A DNA stretch of 41,902 nt from a virus: positions 1-41,902 of the IMG/VR virus record IMGVR_UViG_3300025913_000068; one strand, 5' to 3'. The notes beneath the pieces were generated by a model that had not been told where the DNA came from, did no database searches, and was given only the letters and a program-made list of their open reading frames with translations. This document shows positions 1-6,349 of the stretch, one piece after another; the first letter of the stretch is position 1; each line of letters begins with the position of its first letter. The translations under genes were made by a program, and so were the position numbers.

Positions 1-506
1 GGGGTCAGTTTTGGCCCAATTCTTCGCAAAAAATCTTGAAGGATTTTCTGAACGTTACCCGGGTTGCTCTTTGCTTCCCGAACAAAATCTCTCATTAGAA
101 GTTCACCCACAAGAGAAGCAAGACCCAATTGATTTTTATCCGATCTGGCAAAAGAGTTTTGCTGATCAATAACCATCTTCAAAATTTCTGCCTGGGTTGT
201 TTCCCGGGCCATTTTACTTTCGATGCTTTGAAGTATGGCGGTCTGTGCCTTCGTAACTTCCAGGAACATTGCAAAAAGCTGGTCCGCCGCAAAGCCTTGA
301 CTTGTGGTTTGGGGTGAATTTTTCAATCTTTGTCCGAACACTCTCTTCAATTGCTCATAAGGCTCTTCAAGATTAACCCCCTTGCTAATAAGCTGTCCCA
401 AAGTTTTAGGCTCATAGCCCGCCTCCTTCGATATTTCGAATTGTTTCAGCCCCGTAATTTCCTTTATCTGGGCAACCAATGATTTTATTTGATCTACTGT
501 AACCAT
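1..506 (-). CDS. XRE-type HTH repressor-like protein, partial (C-terminus beyond left edge)
   Basis: An open minus-strand frame runs from an ATG at 504-506 to the window edge with no stop (168 codons visible). The first 50 residues read like a phage/XRE helix-turn-helix: an IKEITGLKQFEISKEAGY segment is followed by KTLGQLISKG. The rest is helical and Gln-rich with no peptidase motif in the visible part. It is divergent from a small Cro-like gene across a 118-nt gap with repeated operator-like 9-mers, the usual layout of a lysis-lysogeny switch. I infer that it is the lysogeny repressor. It could be another XRE regulator, and the missing C-terminus prevents a decision on cleavage or multimerisation. 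Confidence 0.7.
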   Translation of the reverse strand, partial: MVTVDQIKSLVAQIKEITGLKQFEISKEAGYEPKTLGQLISKGVNLEEPYEQLKRVFGQRLKNSPQTTSQGFAADQLFAMFLEVTKAQTAILQSIESKMARETTQAEILKMVIDQQNSFARSDKNQLGLASLVGELLMRDFVREAKSNPGNVQKILQDFLRRIGPKLT

Positions 507-527
507 CTATTTATCAACAGATTATAA

Positions 528-577
528 AAGGATGAAAAAAGATTGAAAATTTCTTCCTTTTTATTTGGAAGGATGAA
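528..577. promoter_or_regulatory. Putative tripartite operator between repressor and cro-like gene
   Basis: AAGGATGAA occurs exactly at 528-536 and 569-577. The complement-strand form TTCTTCCTT, one mismatch from TTCATCCTT, is at 551-559. The second copy overlaps a perfect inverted repeat, TGAAT-T-ATTCA at 574-584. Three related sites in the gap between divergent regulators resemble the three-site operators of lambdoid switches. That they bind the repressor or the Cro-like protein is inferred. Confidence 0.45.
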
Positions 578-595
578 TTATTCAACCTACATTTG
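564..595 (+). promoter_or_regulatory. Bacteroidota-type early rightward promoter
   Basis: A TTTG at 564-567 is followed after 20 nt by TACATTTG at 588-595. This is a full match to the Bacteroidota -33/-7 consensus (TTTG and TAnnTTTG). It points right, toward the Cro-like gene and the early operon. The third operator-like 9-mer lies between the two boxes, so repressor bound there would block it. Confidence 0.6.
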
Positions 596-605
596 ATCCA
601 TCAAA
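592..605. promoter_or_regulatory. Palindrome overlapping the early -7 box
   Basis: TTTGAT-CC-ATCAAA is a perfect 6-bp inverted repeat with a 2-nt centre. Its left arm overlaps the end of the -7 box, so a dimeric regulator bound here could cover the transcription start. The role is inferred. Confidence 0.35.
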
Positions 606-624
606 CGCAAAATAACGCAATCGA

Positions 625-828
625 ATGGTAATCCCGGACAAGATACTGAAAAAATGGTTAGCCCTTAGATCCCCCGGAGACGCTGATAAGCTCTCGGAAA
701 GATCGGGAGATATATCGCCTGACACTTTCAATCGGGCATTTACAACCGGCAAGTGTCGTGACGAGGTTTTCAAGGTAATGGCTGCTTTCTACGAAGAGAA
801 GGCAAATCTTATCAAGGAATATTTATAG
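625..828 (+). CDS. Small Cro-like DNA-binding protein
   Basis: A 67-residue protein divergent from the repressor. It begins with ILKKWLALRSPGDADKLSE and continues through an SPDTFNRAFTTGKC segment that fits a helix-turn-helix. The C-terminus is a helix ending in LIKEYL. It is the first gene after the early promoter, with an operator-like region in front, the place where a Cro-type regulator sits in temperate phages. Function is inferred from position and weak HTH character. It is not recognised as a member of a named family. Confidence 0.55.
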   Translation: MVIPDKILKKWLALRSPGDADKLSERSGDISPDTFNRAFTTGKCRDEVFKVMAAFYEEKANLIKEYL

Positions 829-904
829 CGGATATGGGCACGGCTTAGCGATAGGAGAGAGGAAGAGAAGGCAACAGCCTAATGTGAGACAAAAATAATA
901 TCAG

Positions 905-913
905 TTATCCACA
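905..913 (+). promoter_or_regulatory. Perfect DnaA-box consensus
   Basis: TTATCCACA matches the bacterial DnaA box exactly and lies in the 123-nt gap between the Cro-like and lipoprotein genes. About 0.3 perfect 9-mers are expected by chance over both strands of a 42-kb window, so one box proves nothing. It is listed because the phage encodes a DnaA domain IV-like protein (14045-14455). Confidence 0.3.
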
Positions 914-951
914 TTGTCAATACCCCTAACATTTCAATAACCAATTCTTAT

Positions 952-1158
952 ATGAAAGCATTCACCATCACACGCGAAGACATAAGGGCCGGATTTATTT
1001 TCCTGGTCATCTTCGCCCTGGCTGCAATAATGTTTCTGACCAGCTGCAGCACGATCCACGAAGGCACCACGTGCCCATGCAGTACATCCAAGAACTTTGT
1101 AGGCTGCTCCGGTAGCTACCAACAGAATACTCATATGGTTAAACGTATTTCGTACTAA
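952..1158 (+). CDS. Small predicted lipoprotein
   Basis: 68 residues. A hydrophobic segment (about residues 15-29) ends in LTSC, a lipobox with Cys32 as the likely lipidated residue. The mature part is short and Cys-rich (CPCSTS, GCSG). The N-terminus before the hydrophobic core is long for a signal peptide, so a membrane anchor is also possible. It lies next to the immunity region and would be exported. Temperate phages often place lysogenic-conversion or superinfection-exclusion lipoproteins here, but nothing in the sequence proves that role. Confidence 0.6.
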   Translation: MKAFTITREDIRAGFIFLVIFALAAIMFLTSCSTIHEGTTCPCSTSKNFVGCSGSYQQNTHMVKRISY

Positions 1159-1162
1159 TAGC

Positions 1163-1357
1163 ATGAACGCGCTACTCACCACCAACCAACTCTGCGAAAA
1201 GCTCAATGTGAGCAGGCGCACCATTGGCCGATATGTAAACGACCGGCAGATACCGATGGTTGTATTACCTGGTGGAATGATCCGGTTCGATGCGGCGGAG
1301 ATTGACAAGTGGTTGAGATCGCGTGTGGTCATGGCTAAACCCAAACCCGTTATATGA
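1163..1357 (+). CDS. MerR/excisionase-like HTH_17 DNA-binding protein
   Basis: 64 residues, nearly all one helix_turn_helix_17 domain. LLTTNQLCEKLNVSRRTIGR gives the HTH, VNDRQIPMVVLPGG gives the wing, and RFDAAEIDKWL the closing helix. This is the fold of phage excisionases and AlpA-like regulators. It starts 4 nt after the lipoprotein gene. Excisionase is plausible in a temperate phage, but no integrase is visible, so a transcriptional role is equally possible. Confidence 0.75.
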   Translation: MNALLTTNQLCEKLNVSRRTIGRYVNDRQIPMVVLPGGMIRFDAAEIDKWLRSRVVMAKPKPVI

Positions 1358-1425
1358 AAACACAATCCCAGGCCCAGGAGATGCTACAGTGGATGTTCCT
1401 AGCGCTGAATCAGACAAAAAGATAA
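1354..1425 (+). CDS. Very small ORF (23 aa) coupled to the HTH gene
   Basis: The ATG at 1354 overlaps the stop of the HTH gene in an ATGA junction. The 23-residue product starts MKTQSQAQEMLQWMF and is polar with a short amphipathic helix. Another small ORF starts 4 nt after its stop. Coupling and dense packing favour translation, but the length makes it uncertain. Confidence 0.3.
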   Translation: MKTQSQAQEMLQWMFLALNQTKR

Positions 1426-1429
1426 CCCA

Positions 1430-1567
1430 ATGAAAACTATCATCAAAGACGTAACCCTTTATTTCGGATGTCTGCTTGTGTTAAGCGCTATCGGATTTCC
1501 TGTCATCCTCTTAATCCTTTCCTTATGCAAATGGTACCCTTTTTCGTCGCCTTCCTTGCAATGGTAG
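1430..1567 (+). CDS. Small membrane protein (45 aa)
   Basis: Starts 4 nt after the preceding small ORF. MKTIIKDVTLYFG leads into a hydrophobic stretch of about 22 residues (CLLVLSAIGFPVILLILSL), then a short Lys/Trp-containing tail. Likely one transmembrane segment. The last 43 nt overlap another small membrane ORF in a different frame. Not recognised. Confidence 0.45.
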   Translation: MKTIIKDVTLYFGCLLVLSAIGFPVILLILSLCKWYPFSSPSLQW

Positions 1568-1662
1568 GTGTTGTGATAACGCTGGCAGCGGCAGAGAAGT
1601 GGAAGAAGGAACTGATGCAGCAGCTTGACCAGGCAGAGCGGCAACACGACAACGGATGCTAA
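1525..1662 (+). CDS. Small membrane protein with cytoplasmic helix (45 aa)
   Basis: Starts at the ATG at 1525. The frame is open further upstream, but the region upstream is polar and overlaps the previous ORF more. Residues 4-20 are hydrophobic (VPFFVAFLAMVGVVITLAA), followed by a charged helix with KWKKELMQQLDQAE. It is a single-pass membrane protein with a short coiled-coil-like tail and overlaps the preceding ORF by 43 nt. Function unknown. Confidence 0.5.
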   Translation: MQMVPFFVAFLAMVGVVITLAAAEKWKKELMQQLDQAERQHDNGC

Positions 1663-1674
1663 AATTCAACCTAT

Positions 1675-1923
1675 ATGTCCAGCTTTTCACAATTTATTAT
1701 CACCTGGTGGCCTTACTATTTAGGCGCATCCGTTTTCCTCGCCGCATTATATGTGCTCACGGTCACAGGTAGGCTCTATTGCGCCGCCATGTTTATCGGT
1801 CATTGTCTGGCCATATTGAAGGAAGAGATTGCAAGGCCCCTGCGGATCATCAGGGAGATATTAAGCAGAAAGGGAAGGCATAGTAGATATTGGGGCGAAA
1901 GAGATCCGGAAGATATTTTTTGA
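1675..1923 (+). CDS. Small membrane protein (82 aa)
   Basis: Last gene of the left early cluster. It has one strong and possibly a second weaker hydrophobic segment (residues 8-30 and about 36-48), then a basic helix (EEIARPLRIIREILSRKGR) and an acidic end. It is followed within 20 nt by a strong terminator. No family recognised. Confidence 0.5.
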   Translation: MSSFSQFIITWWPYYLGASVFLAALYVLTVTGRLYCAAMFIGHCLAILKEEIARPLRIIREILSRKGRHSRYWGERDPEDIF

Positions 1924-1941
1924 TTCAGGCTCTATCTATAC

Positions 1942-1985
1942 AGCGCCGGCGCGTCCTGGCGGACTTGGTTGCCGGCGCTTTTTTA
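1942..1985 (+). terminator. Rho-independent terminator of the left early cluster
   Basis: AGCGCCGGC at 1942-1950 pairs perfectly with GCCGGCGCT at 1971-1979 across a 20-nt loop and is followed by a T tract. It ends the cluster of small membrane genes. Confidence 0.8.
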
Positions 1986-2019
1986 AGTTCTTCGGCGTTT
2001 CATAGGGATTTAGGGGTAT

Positions 2020-2048
2020 GGCCCCGCCGAGCTTGCGGGGCCTCTTTT
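2020..2048 (+). terminator. Second Rho-independent terminator
   Basis: GGCCCCGC (2020-2027) and GCGGGGCC (2035-2042) form an 8-bp stem with a 7-nt loop, followed by TCTTTT. It lies 35 nt after the first terminator, so read-through should be low. Confidence 0.75.
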
Positions 2049-2141
2049 AAGACAGTTCTTTCAAAATAGCTATAGCTAGACGGACAGCAGCAAGGGGCAG
2101 CAATCGCATCACGTGACCGACCTGTTACTCTGCTGATCCCT
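2049..2141. other. Non-coding stretch before the tRNA
   Basis: No credible ORF. The only clear structure is a perfect 12-nt palindrome, TAGCTATAGCTA, at 2067-2078. With terminators upstream, a promoter for the tRNA is expected here, but I see no clear consensus match. Together with the regions up to 2516 it makes the longest protein-free stretch of the window. Confidence 0.4.
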
Positions 2142-2223
2142 GGGAAGGTAGTGTAAGTGGACAAAACCGGATGACTGTAAATCATCTGCTTCGGCTTCGG
2201 TGGTTCGAATCCACCTCTTCCCA
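2142..2223 (+). tRNA. tRNA-Tyr (anticodon GTA)
   Basis: The acceptor stem is GGGAAGG (2142-2148) with TCTTCCC (2216-2222), with one G-T pair. The anticodon stem GATGA/TCATC encloses CTGTAAA, putting GTA at 2177-2179. A long variable arm (TGCTTCGGCTTC), typical of class II tRNA-Tyr, is followed by a perfect T arm, GGTGG-TTCGAAT-CCACC. The discriminator is A2223 and CCA is not encoded. The D arm (around GTGTAAGTGGACAAAAC) pairs poorly, so it may be diverged. It lies among terminators inside the phage region and looks phage-carried. Confidence 0.8.
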
Positions 2224-2377
2224 CAATCCACATACAACAGAGATAGGAATGTCCCTATGCCTGAGCTTTAGGTGAATCAAAAGAGCCGGATAATGGCAAG
2301 CCGGCAGGCAAACGAAAAATGGATGATACGCGAACCTAAAAGGAGGGTGGAAAAAATTGACAGCCGGAATAGACGGC
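2224..2377. other. Non-coding stretch between tRNA and terminator
   Basis: No ORF longer than about a dozen codons with a normal start. Small inverted repeats are present (ATAGG with CCTAT near 2243-2260, GCCGG with CCGGC near 2285-2310). It ends at a terminator, so it may be the tRNA trailer or a small RNA. I see nothing decisive. Confidence 0.35.
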
Positions 2378-2408
2378 AAGGGGCTGAGGTAACAGCCAGC
2401 CCTTTTTT
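2378..2408 (+). terminator. Rho-independent terminator after the tRNA region
   Basis: GGGCTG (2381-2386) pairs with CAGCCC (2397-2402), extended by A/T pairs outside, and is followed by TTTTTT (2403-2408). It would end transcripts from the tRNA region. Confidence 0.65.
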
Positions 2409-2450
2409 AACAAGCGAGTTTATAGTCATCATAGGCAGTTAGGTTTGGTA

Positions 2451-2480
2451 AACTGAGGCTATTCTCAGTCTCAGTTTTTT
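2451..2480 (+). terminator. Terminator-like hairpin with two alternative 3' arms
   Basis: AACTGAG (2451-2457) can pair with CTCAGTT (2470-2476), followed by a T run. ACTGAG can instead pair with CTCAGT at 2464-2469, because the 3' arm is present twice in tandem. No gene immediately precedes it, so it may act on read-through or on a short RNA. Confidence 0.5.
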
Positions 2481-2516
2481 CAAAGCGCACTATTAATCAT
2501 CATAAAAAACAAGAAC

Positions 2517-2642
2517 ATGAAGAAACCGGATGAACTCAAACGCTTCGGTCCTGGCGACGAGGAAGAGGAAACCAAGACCTCCCACGAGACGGCTGAAGTA
2601 GCAACGAACCAGGAAGCGGCAGGCGACGCAGCTTCTGAGTGA
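2517..2642 (+). CDS. Small acidic protein (41 aa)
   Basis: Starts at the ATG at 2517. The product begins MKKPDELKRFGPGDEEEE and is then rich in Glu, Thr and Ala. It looks unstructured and is flanked by hairpins on both sides, which suggests its own short transcript. Not recognised. Confidence 0.45.
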   Translation: MKKPDELKRFGPGDEEEETKTSHETAEVATNQEAAGDAASE

Positions 2643-2660
2643 CACACGAGTTATTGAGCA

Positions 2661-2688
2661 GGCCCGGCGGGATGAGAAGTGCCGGGCC
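2661..2688 (+). terminator. GC-rich hairpin after the small acidic gene
   Basis: GGCCCGGC (2661-2668) and GCCGGGCC (2681-2688) form a perfect 8-bp stem. The sequence after it (CTATTTAAAA) has only a weak T run, so it is a weak terminator or an RNA-stability element. Confidence 0.5.
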
Positions 2689-2705
2689 CTATTTAAAAAA
2701 TCATC

Positions 2706-2954
2706 ATGCAGGCATTACTCACTTTTTTGGCTCTCTTTCCAAGTACCCGCGTCAGGGTCTATGAGGACGAACTTATATACAGAGTAAGCAATTTTCATGC
2801 AGCCTGCTTTTTCGAAGCAAAGGCCCAAAGAATCATCATTGAAAATAAACTGCCTTTAACCGCTGAGTTGGAAGAATGGGGAGATAGAAAGTGTGTATTT
2901 GAAAGGACGATAAGAGTAAGGCCAGTGCCGGAAGAAAGTTCGATCACAAGATAA
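2706..2954 (+). CDS. Hypothetical protein (82 aa)
   Basis: No family recognised. The N-terminus is hydrophobic (MQALLTFLALF) but short for a signal peptide. The rest is mixed alpha/beta with VRVYEDELIYRVSNFHAACFF and a basic C-terminus. It lies between two GC-rich hairpins as a separate unit. Confidence 0.45.
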   Translation: MQALLTFLALFPSTRVRVYEDELIYRVSNFHAACFFEAKAQRIIIENKLPLTAELEEWGDRKCVFERTIRVRPVPEESSITR

Positions 2955-2957
2955 AAA

Positions 2958-2977
2958 AGCCCGGTTGCACCCGGGCT
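2958..2977. terminator. Hairpin between the 82-aa gene and the GHKL gene
   Basis: AGCCCGG (2958-2964) pairs with CCGGGCT (2971-2977) over a 6-nt loop. The plus strand has A residues, not Ts, after the stem. A T tract follows only on the minus strand. On the plus strand it may only stabilise or pause transcripts. Confidence 0.4.
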
Positions 2978-3014
2978 AAAAGGAAGTAATAAATACGTAA
3001 AGCAAGACAAATAT

Positions 3015-4295
3015 ATGAAATATTTAAAAATTCAAAACGATGGAGTTTTAGACATTCGCTTGGTAGCTCTCATGGGCGGAACAACGAAGTCGAATGACGA
3101 ATTCAAAATAGGCCAGTTCGGCACGGGTCTAAAATATACCCTGGCGTTCCTATTCCGCAATAACCTGGACTTCAAAATATTTTCAGGTACTGACTTGGTT
3201 GACCTCTCAACGGAGAATGAAACCATCCGAGATGAAGTATTTGAGATTATTTGTATCAATGGTAAGCGGACGTCTATAACTACTCGAATGGGTGAGGATT
3301 GGAAAGCATGGATGATTGTCCGTGAAATCTGGTGTAATGCTCTGGATGAGGGCGGCGCGAAAAAGGATATCACTTCCCTTGTCGAAGGAGCCGAAGGTAC
3401 GACTACCTTTTTTATTCAGATAGACAGCCAAATACAGGCGGTTCTGGATAATTGGACGAAGTACTTCATTCACGGATTGGAACCTGTCTGGCAAAGCAAT
3501 TGCCACGCCATATATCCCGGCGGCGAGAGTTTAAGAATCTACAAGAACGGCGTACTAATCGATGAGGAAGAAAAAAGCAAGTCGCTTTTCTCGTATGATG
3601 TTAAAAATGCTGAACTCAATGAGCTACGGGAATTTAAGGGGCATCGGTCATACGAGATGGTCCAGGCGCTCAGCCGGGCCAATGAAAAGGTTGCTTCCTA
3701 TTTTCTGGAAAATATCAACGAGGGGTATTATGAAGGCGGCGACCAAATGAGCTATGGTTGGTATTGCACGTGGAATGAAAGCTGGAAAAATGTGCTCGGC
3801 AATGCCAAATTGATCCACAAAGACGCTCTGGAAAAGATCGAAGCGAGGGGCATCACCGTGGATGCGGCCAAGTTGATCGTGGTTCCTAAAATGGTCTACG
3901 TTGAATTAACAAAGCAATTTGAAGGCATTGGCGCATTGGTGGTTGCGTCCAAGGCGTGTGAATTCTACCAGGACTATGATAGCCGGACGGAAAGTAAGAT
4001 TAAACAGGCGCTCACTATTTTGGAACACTGCGAGTATGTGATACATCCGGAACTGGAATTTGTCTACGGCTTTTTCGAAGATAAGCGGGTATTGGCGCAA
4101 GTGAACATCGAAAGCAAAAAGGTCTACCTATCCAACACCTTGGTGCAGAAGTCGCTTTTTTGTCTGGTTGCTACTCTCATCGAAGAGAACGAGCATTTCA
4201 ATACCGGCCATTCGGATGAAAGCCGTGCTTTCCAGCAACATTTTATCGACCTATATACGCGGGAATTATTGGCTAAAAATTCCGTTGAGGTCTAA
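3015..4295 (+). CDS. GHKL/Hsp90-like ATPase with permuted motif order and degenerate HExxH region
   Basis: 426 residues. The N-terminus resembles the GHKL (Bergerat) ATP site. A DG segment (residues 8-13) is followed by GGTTKS and IGQFGTGLKYT (32-42), close to the Hsp90 G2 motif IGQFGVGF. The N-box comes later (EIWCNALDE, with E104, N108 and D111), whereas in Hsp90, MutL and gyrase B it comes first. This suggests a circular permutation. The C-terminus has EENEHFNTGHSDE (390-402), like an HExxH metallopeptidase core with the first His replaced by Glu. It opens the recombination region, so an ATP-driven role in recombination or a host-directed role is possible. Family-level activity is inferred. 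Confidence 0.6.
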   Translation: MKYLKIQNDGVLDIRLVALMGGTTKSNDEFKIGQFGTGLKYTLAFLFRNNLDFKIFSGTDLVDLSTENETIRDEVFEIICINGKRTSITTRMGEDWKAWMIVREIWCNALDEGGAKKDITSLVEGAEGTTTFFIQIDSQIQAVLDNWTKYFIHGLEPVWQSNCHAIYPGGESLRIYKNGVLIDEEEKSKSLFSYDVKNAELNELREFKGHRSYEMVQALSRANEKVASYFLENINEGYYEGGDQMSYGWYCTWNESWKNVLGNAKLIHKDALEKIEARGITVDAAKLIVVPKMVYVELTKQFEGIGALVVASKACEFYQDYDSRTESKIKQALTILEHCEYVIHPELEFVYGFFEDKRVLAQVNIESKKVYLSNTLVQKSLFCLVATLIEENEHFNTGHSDESRAFQQHFIDLYTRELLAKNSVEV

Positions 4296-4313
4296 CCCTT
4301 TAAAAACTGAACG

Positions 4314-5042
4314 ATGTCTAATTTACCAGCAACACAACCCAAACGACCGCTTCCGGCGATAGACGACCTCTATAAGGATGTTGATCATGCCGGACAGCAA
4401 AACGACCTGAATCGCCTGCTTAACCAGGCGCCGAGCCAACGCTGGGTCAGGGTCAATAAGTTCGCCAACAATTCGAACTATATCCCCATCGGGATCATTG
4501 AATATCTTCTTACCTCTATCTTCCTGAAATGGCGGGTAGAGCTAAAGACCACGGCAGTAATCGCCAATAGCGTTGTGGTGACCGTCCGGCTGCACATATT
4601 GGATCCAATAACCGGTGAATGGGATTGGCAGGATGGCATCGGAGCATCACCTATTCAGACAGAGAAGGGCGCGGCGGCCACGGATTTTTCCAAGGTAAAT
4701 ACTCTGGCTGTGCAGATGGCGGCTCCTGCTGCTGAATCCTACGCATTCAAGGACGCCGCCGAAAAGCTGGGGCGCCTATTCGGAAAGGATATCAACCGCA
4801 AGGACGAGAATGTGGGAAACTACAGCAATCTTGAAATGAAGCTGCAGGATGCTCAGCCCAAAGCAGACGAACTTCCCGAGGAAATAAAGGCGGTGATCGC
4901 TGAAGCCGATGCCGAGAACCTTGTCAACATCTACAAGTCTAATCCCGAATATCACAACGTTCCATTATTCATGACGCTGCTGGGAGCCCGGCAGGTCGAA
5001 TTAAAAGCCAAAAGAAATGCAGGAAATAGCCAACCAGCCTGA
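4314..5042 (+). CDS. Rad52-like single-strand annealing protein
   Basis: 242 residues. The core contains VVVTVRLHILDPITGEWDW (a beta hairpin) followed by ATDFSKVN, then PAAESYAFKDAAEKLGRLFGK (around residues 138-160). This matches the helix of Rad52/Sak-type annealing proteins where a run of Ala/Lys leads to a LFG motif. The C-terminus is acidic and could bind partners. The next gene encodes a RecE-like nuclease and overlaps by 26 nt, the usual annealase-exonuclease pair for phage recombination. Annealing function is inferred from motif and context. Confidence 0.7.
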   Translation: MSNLPATQPKRPLPAIDDLYKDVDHAGQQNDLNRLLNQAPSQRWVRVNKFANNSNYIPIGIIEYLLTSIFLKWRVELKTTAVIANSVVVTVRLHILDPITGEWDWQDGIGASPIQTEKGAAATDFSKVNTLAVQMAAPAAESYAFKDAAEKLGRLFGKDINRKDENVGNYSNLEMKLQDAQPKADELPEEIKAVIAEADAENLVNIYKSNPEYHNVPLFMTLLGARQVELKAKRNAGNSQPA

Positions 5043-5856
5043 CGTGTTTTTTCAGGATATTGTCACACAGCTACTTCGTGGGGAAATGAAATTGTCGTAT
5101 TCCGCTCTCAGCGCATTTAAAGAGTCGCCTGCCAGCTTTGTGGAATACAAGCTGAGGCAGCGCGAAACAACCCCTGCAATGGCTTTCGGGTCTATGGTTC
5201 ACTGCCTGATCCTGGAGCAGCAGGACTTTGACAACCGGTATTTCACATTTGATGATGCTGCAAAATGCCAGGCTATTGGCGGAGATAAACCACGAGCAAC
5301 GAAGGCATATAAAGAATGGAAGGCTGAAGTGCTGGCCGGAGCCGGTGGCCGGATCGTAATAGACCCGCAAGAATATCTCGCAGCAAAAATGATTGCGGAC
5401 AAGGTGAAAAATAACCGCGCTGCCGCCAAGGTTCTCCGTCTCTGCCCCATCCATGAGAAGGCGGTGGAATGGGAGTATAAAAATTTCAAGTTCCATGGTT
5501 TTTTGGACGGTGATGGGGACGAGGCAACCATGGACCTGAAGATCATGGCTGATGCATCACCGAGGAAGGCGCTGCGGACCATTGTAGATATGGATTACCA
5601 TATGCAGGGAGCTATGTACCAATGCGGCAATGGACGCGTAAAGCGGCATTACATCATCGCTGCTGACAAGACGGGTGGCGTATCGGTCCATGTTCTACAT
5701 GACAAGCTGATAGAAAAGGGGATGGAAGAATACGACCGGCTGATTGGAAAATTCAACGAATGCATCTTAGCCGACGGCTGGGATCAGTCTTATGACTTCT
5801 GGTCTGACCGGTACGATGGCATTTATATGGCTGAAGCTCCTAATTGGTTATTTTAA
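5017..5856 (+). CDS. RecE-like PD-(D/E)XK exonuclease
   Basis: 279 residues. The N-terminus has SYSALSAFKESPASFVEYK, typical of RecE/exodeoxyribonuclease VIII-type phage nucleases, followed by FGSMVHCLILE. The catalytic region has D164 (GFLDGDGD), the D-L-K triad at 173-175, and Q197-x3-Y201 (MQGAMY), the known motif-III pattern. It would resect double-stranded DNA 5'-3' to feed the annealing protein next door. The ATG at 5017 overlaps that gene. An in-frame ATG at 5086, just before the domain, is an alternative start. Confidence 0.8.
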   Translation: MQEIANQPDVFFQDIVTQLLRGEMKLSYSALSAFKESPASFVEYKLRQRETTPAMAFGSMVHCLILEQQDFDNRYFTFDDAAKCQAIGGDKPRATKAYKEWKAEVLAGAGGRIVIDPQEYLAAKMIADKVKNNRAAAKVLRLCPIHEKAVEWEYKNFKFHGFLDGDGDEATMDLKIMADASPRKALRTIVDMDYHMQGAMYQCGNGRVKRHYIIAADKTGGVSVHVLHDKLIEKGMEEYDRLIGKFNECILADGWDQSYDFWSDRYDGIYMAEAPNWLF

Positions 5857-5857
5857 A

Positions 5858-6349
5858 ATGGAATTACAGATCACATCCCGGGCCTACGGCATTCATACTG
5901 TCCTTTTTGATGAACAGGATATAGAGTTGTTATCCTCTCACAAATGGCATATCGTCAAAGTTAGGAACAAGTTTTACGCACGAACGACTGTCTATAAGAA
6001 CGGAATTAGCGGCCCTCAAACAGCTCTTTTTATGCATCGATTAATAATGAATGCGACTAATGAGATGGTTGACCACATAGACGGCAATCGATTGAACAAC
6101 ACGCGAAAAAACCTGAGAATAGCGACCGTATTGCAAAATAATAAAAACAGAAGCATTGGCAGAAATAATTCATCTGGCTATAAAGGCGTTTCCTATCGAA
6201 AGAAGGACAATACTTATGAAGTTCAACTGAAGTCTAATGGCATTTACATATATGGGGGAAGATACGCTGACAAGATTTCAGCCGCAAGAAAATACAATAA
6301 ATTGGCGATACAATATCATGGGGAGTTCGCAAAGGTAAATATTATATAA
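5858..6349 (+). CDS. HNH endonuclease with AP2-type DNA-binding domain (homing-type)
   Basis: 163 residues. The HNH core runs from FMHRLIM (H60) through VDHIDGNRLNNTRKNLR (about residues 72-88). A C-terminal AP2/ERF-like domain begins SSGYKGVSYRKKDN and ends KYNKLAIQYHGEF (about 105-155). This two-domain layout is typical of free-standing HNH homing endonucleases in phages. The ATG at 5858 follows the RecE gene by 1 nt and the stop overlaps the next ATG. The gene is visibly more AT-rich than its neighbours, which suggests recent insertion. A longer frame starting at 5792 overlaps the nuclease gene and is unlikely. Confidence 0.8.
   Translation: MELQITSRAYGIHTVLFDEQDIELLSSHKWHIVKVRNKFYARTTVYKNGISGPQTALFMHRLIMNATNEMVDHIDGNRLNNTRKNLRIATVLQNNKNRSIGRNNSSGYKGVSYRKKDNTYEVQLKSNGIYIYGGRYADKISAARKYNKLAIQYHGEFAKVNII

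Noticed and set aside
2142-2223. Phage attachment site in the tRNA gene
   Set aside because: No integrase nearby and no duplicated core sequence seen in the window. It is listed only as a possibility to test.
2000-2379. Two minus-strand ORFs across the tRNA-Tyr region
   Set aside because: They are antisense to a tRNA and terminator structures and have no coding character.
5792-5857. Longer upstream start for the HNH-AP2 gene
   Set aside because: It would overlap the catalytic nuclease gene by about 65 nt. The ATG at 5858 directly after that stop, and before the domain, is better.
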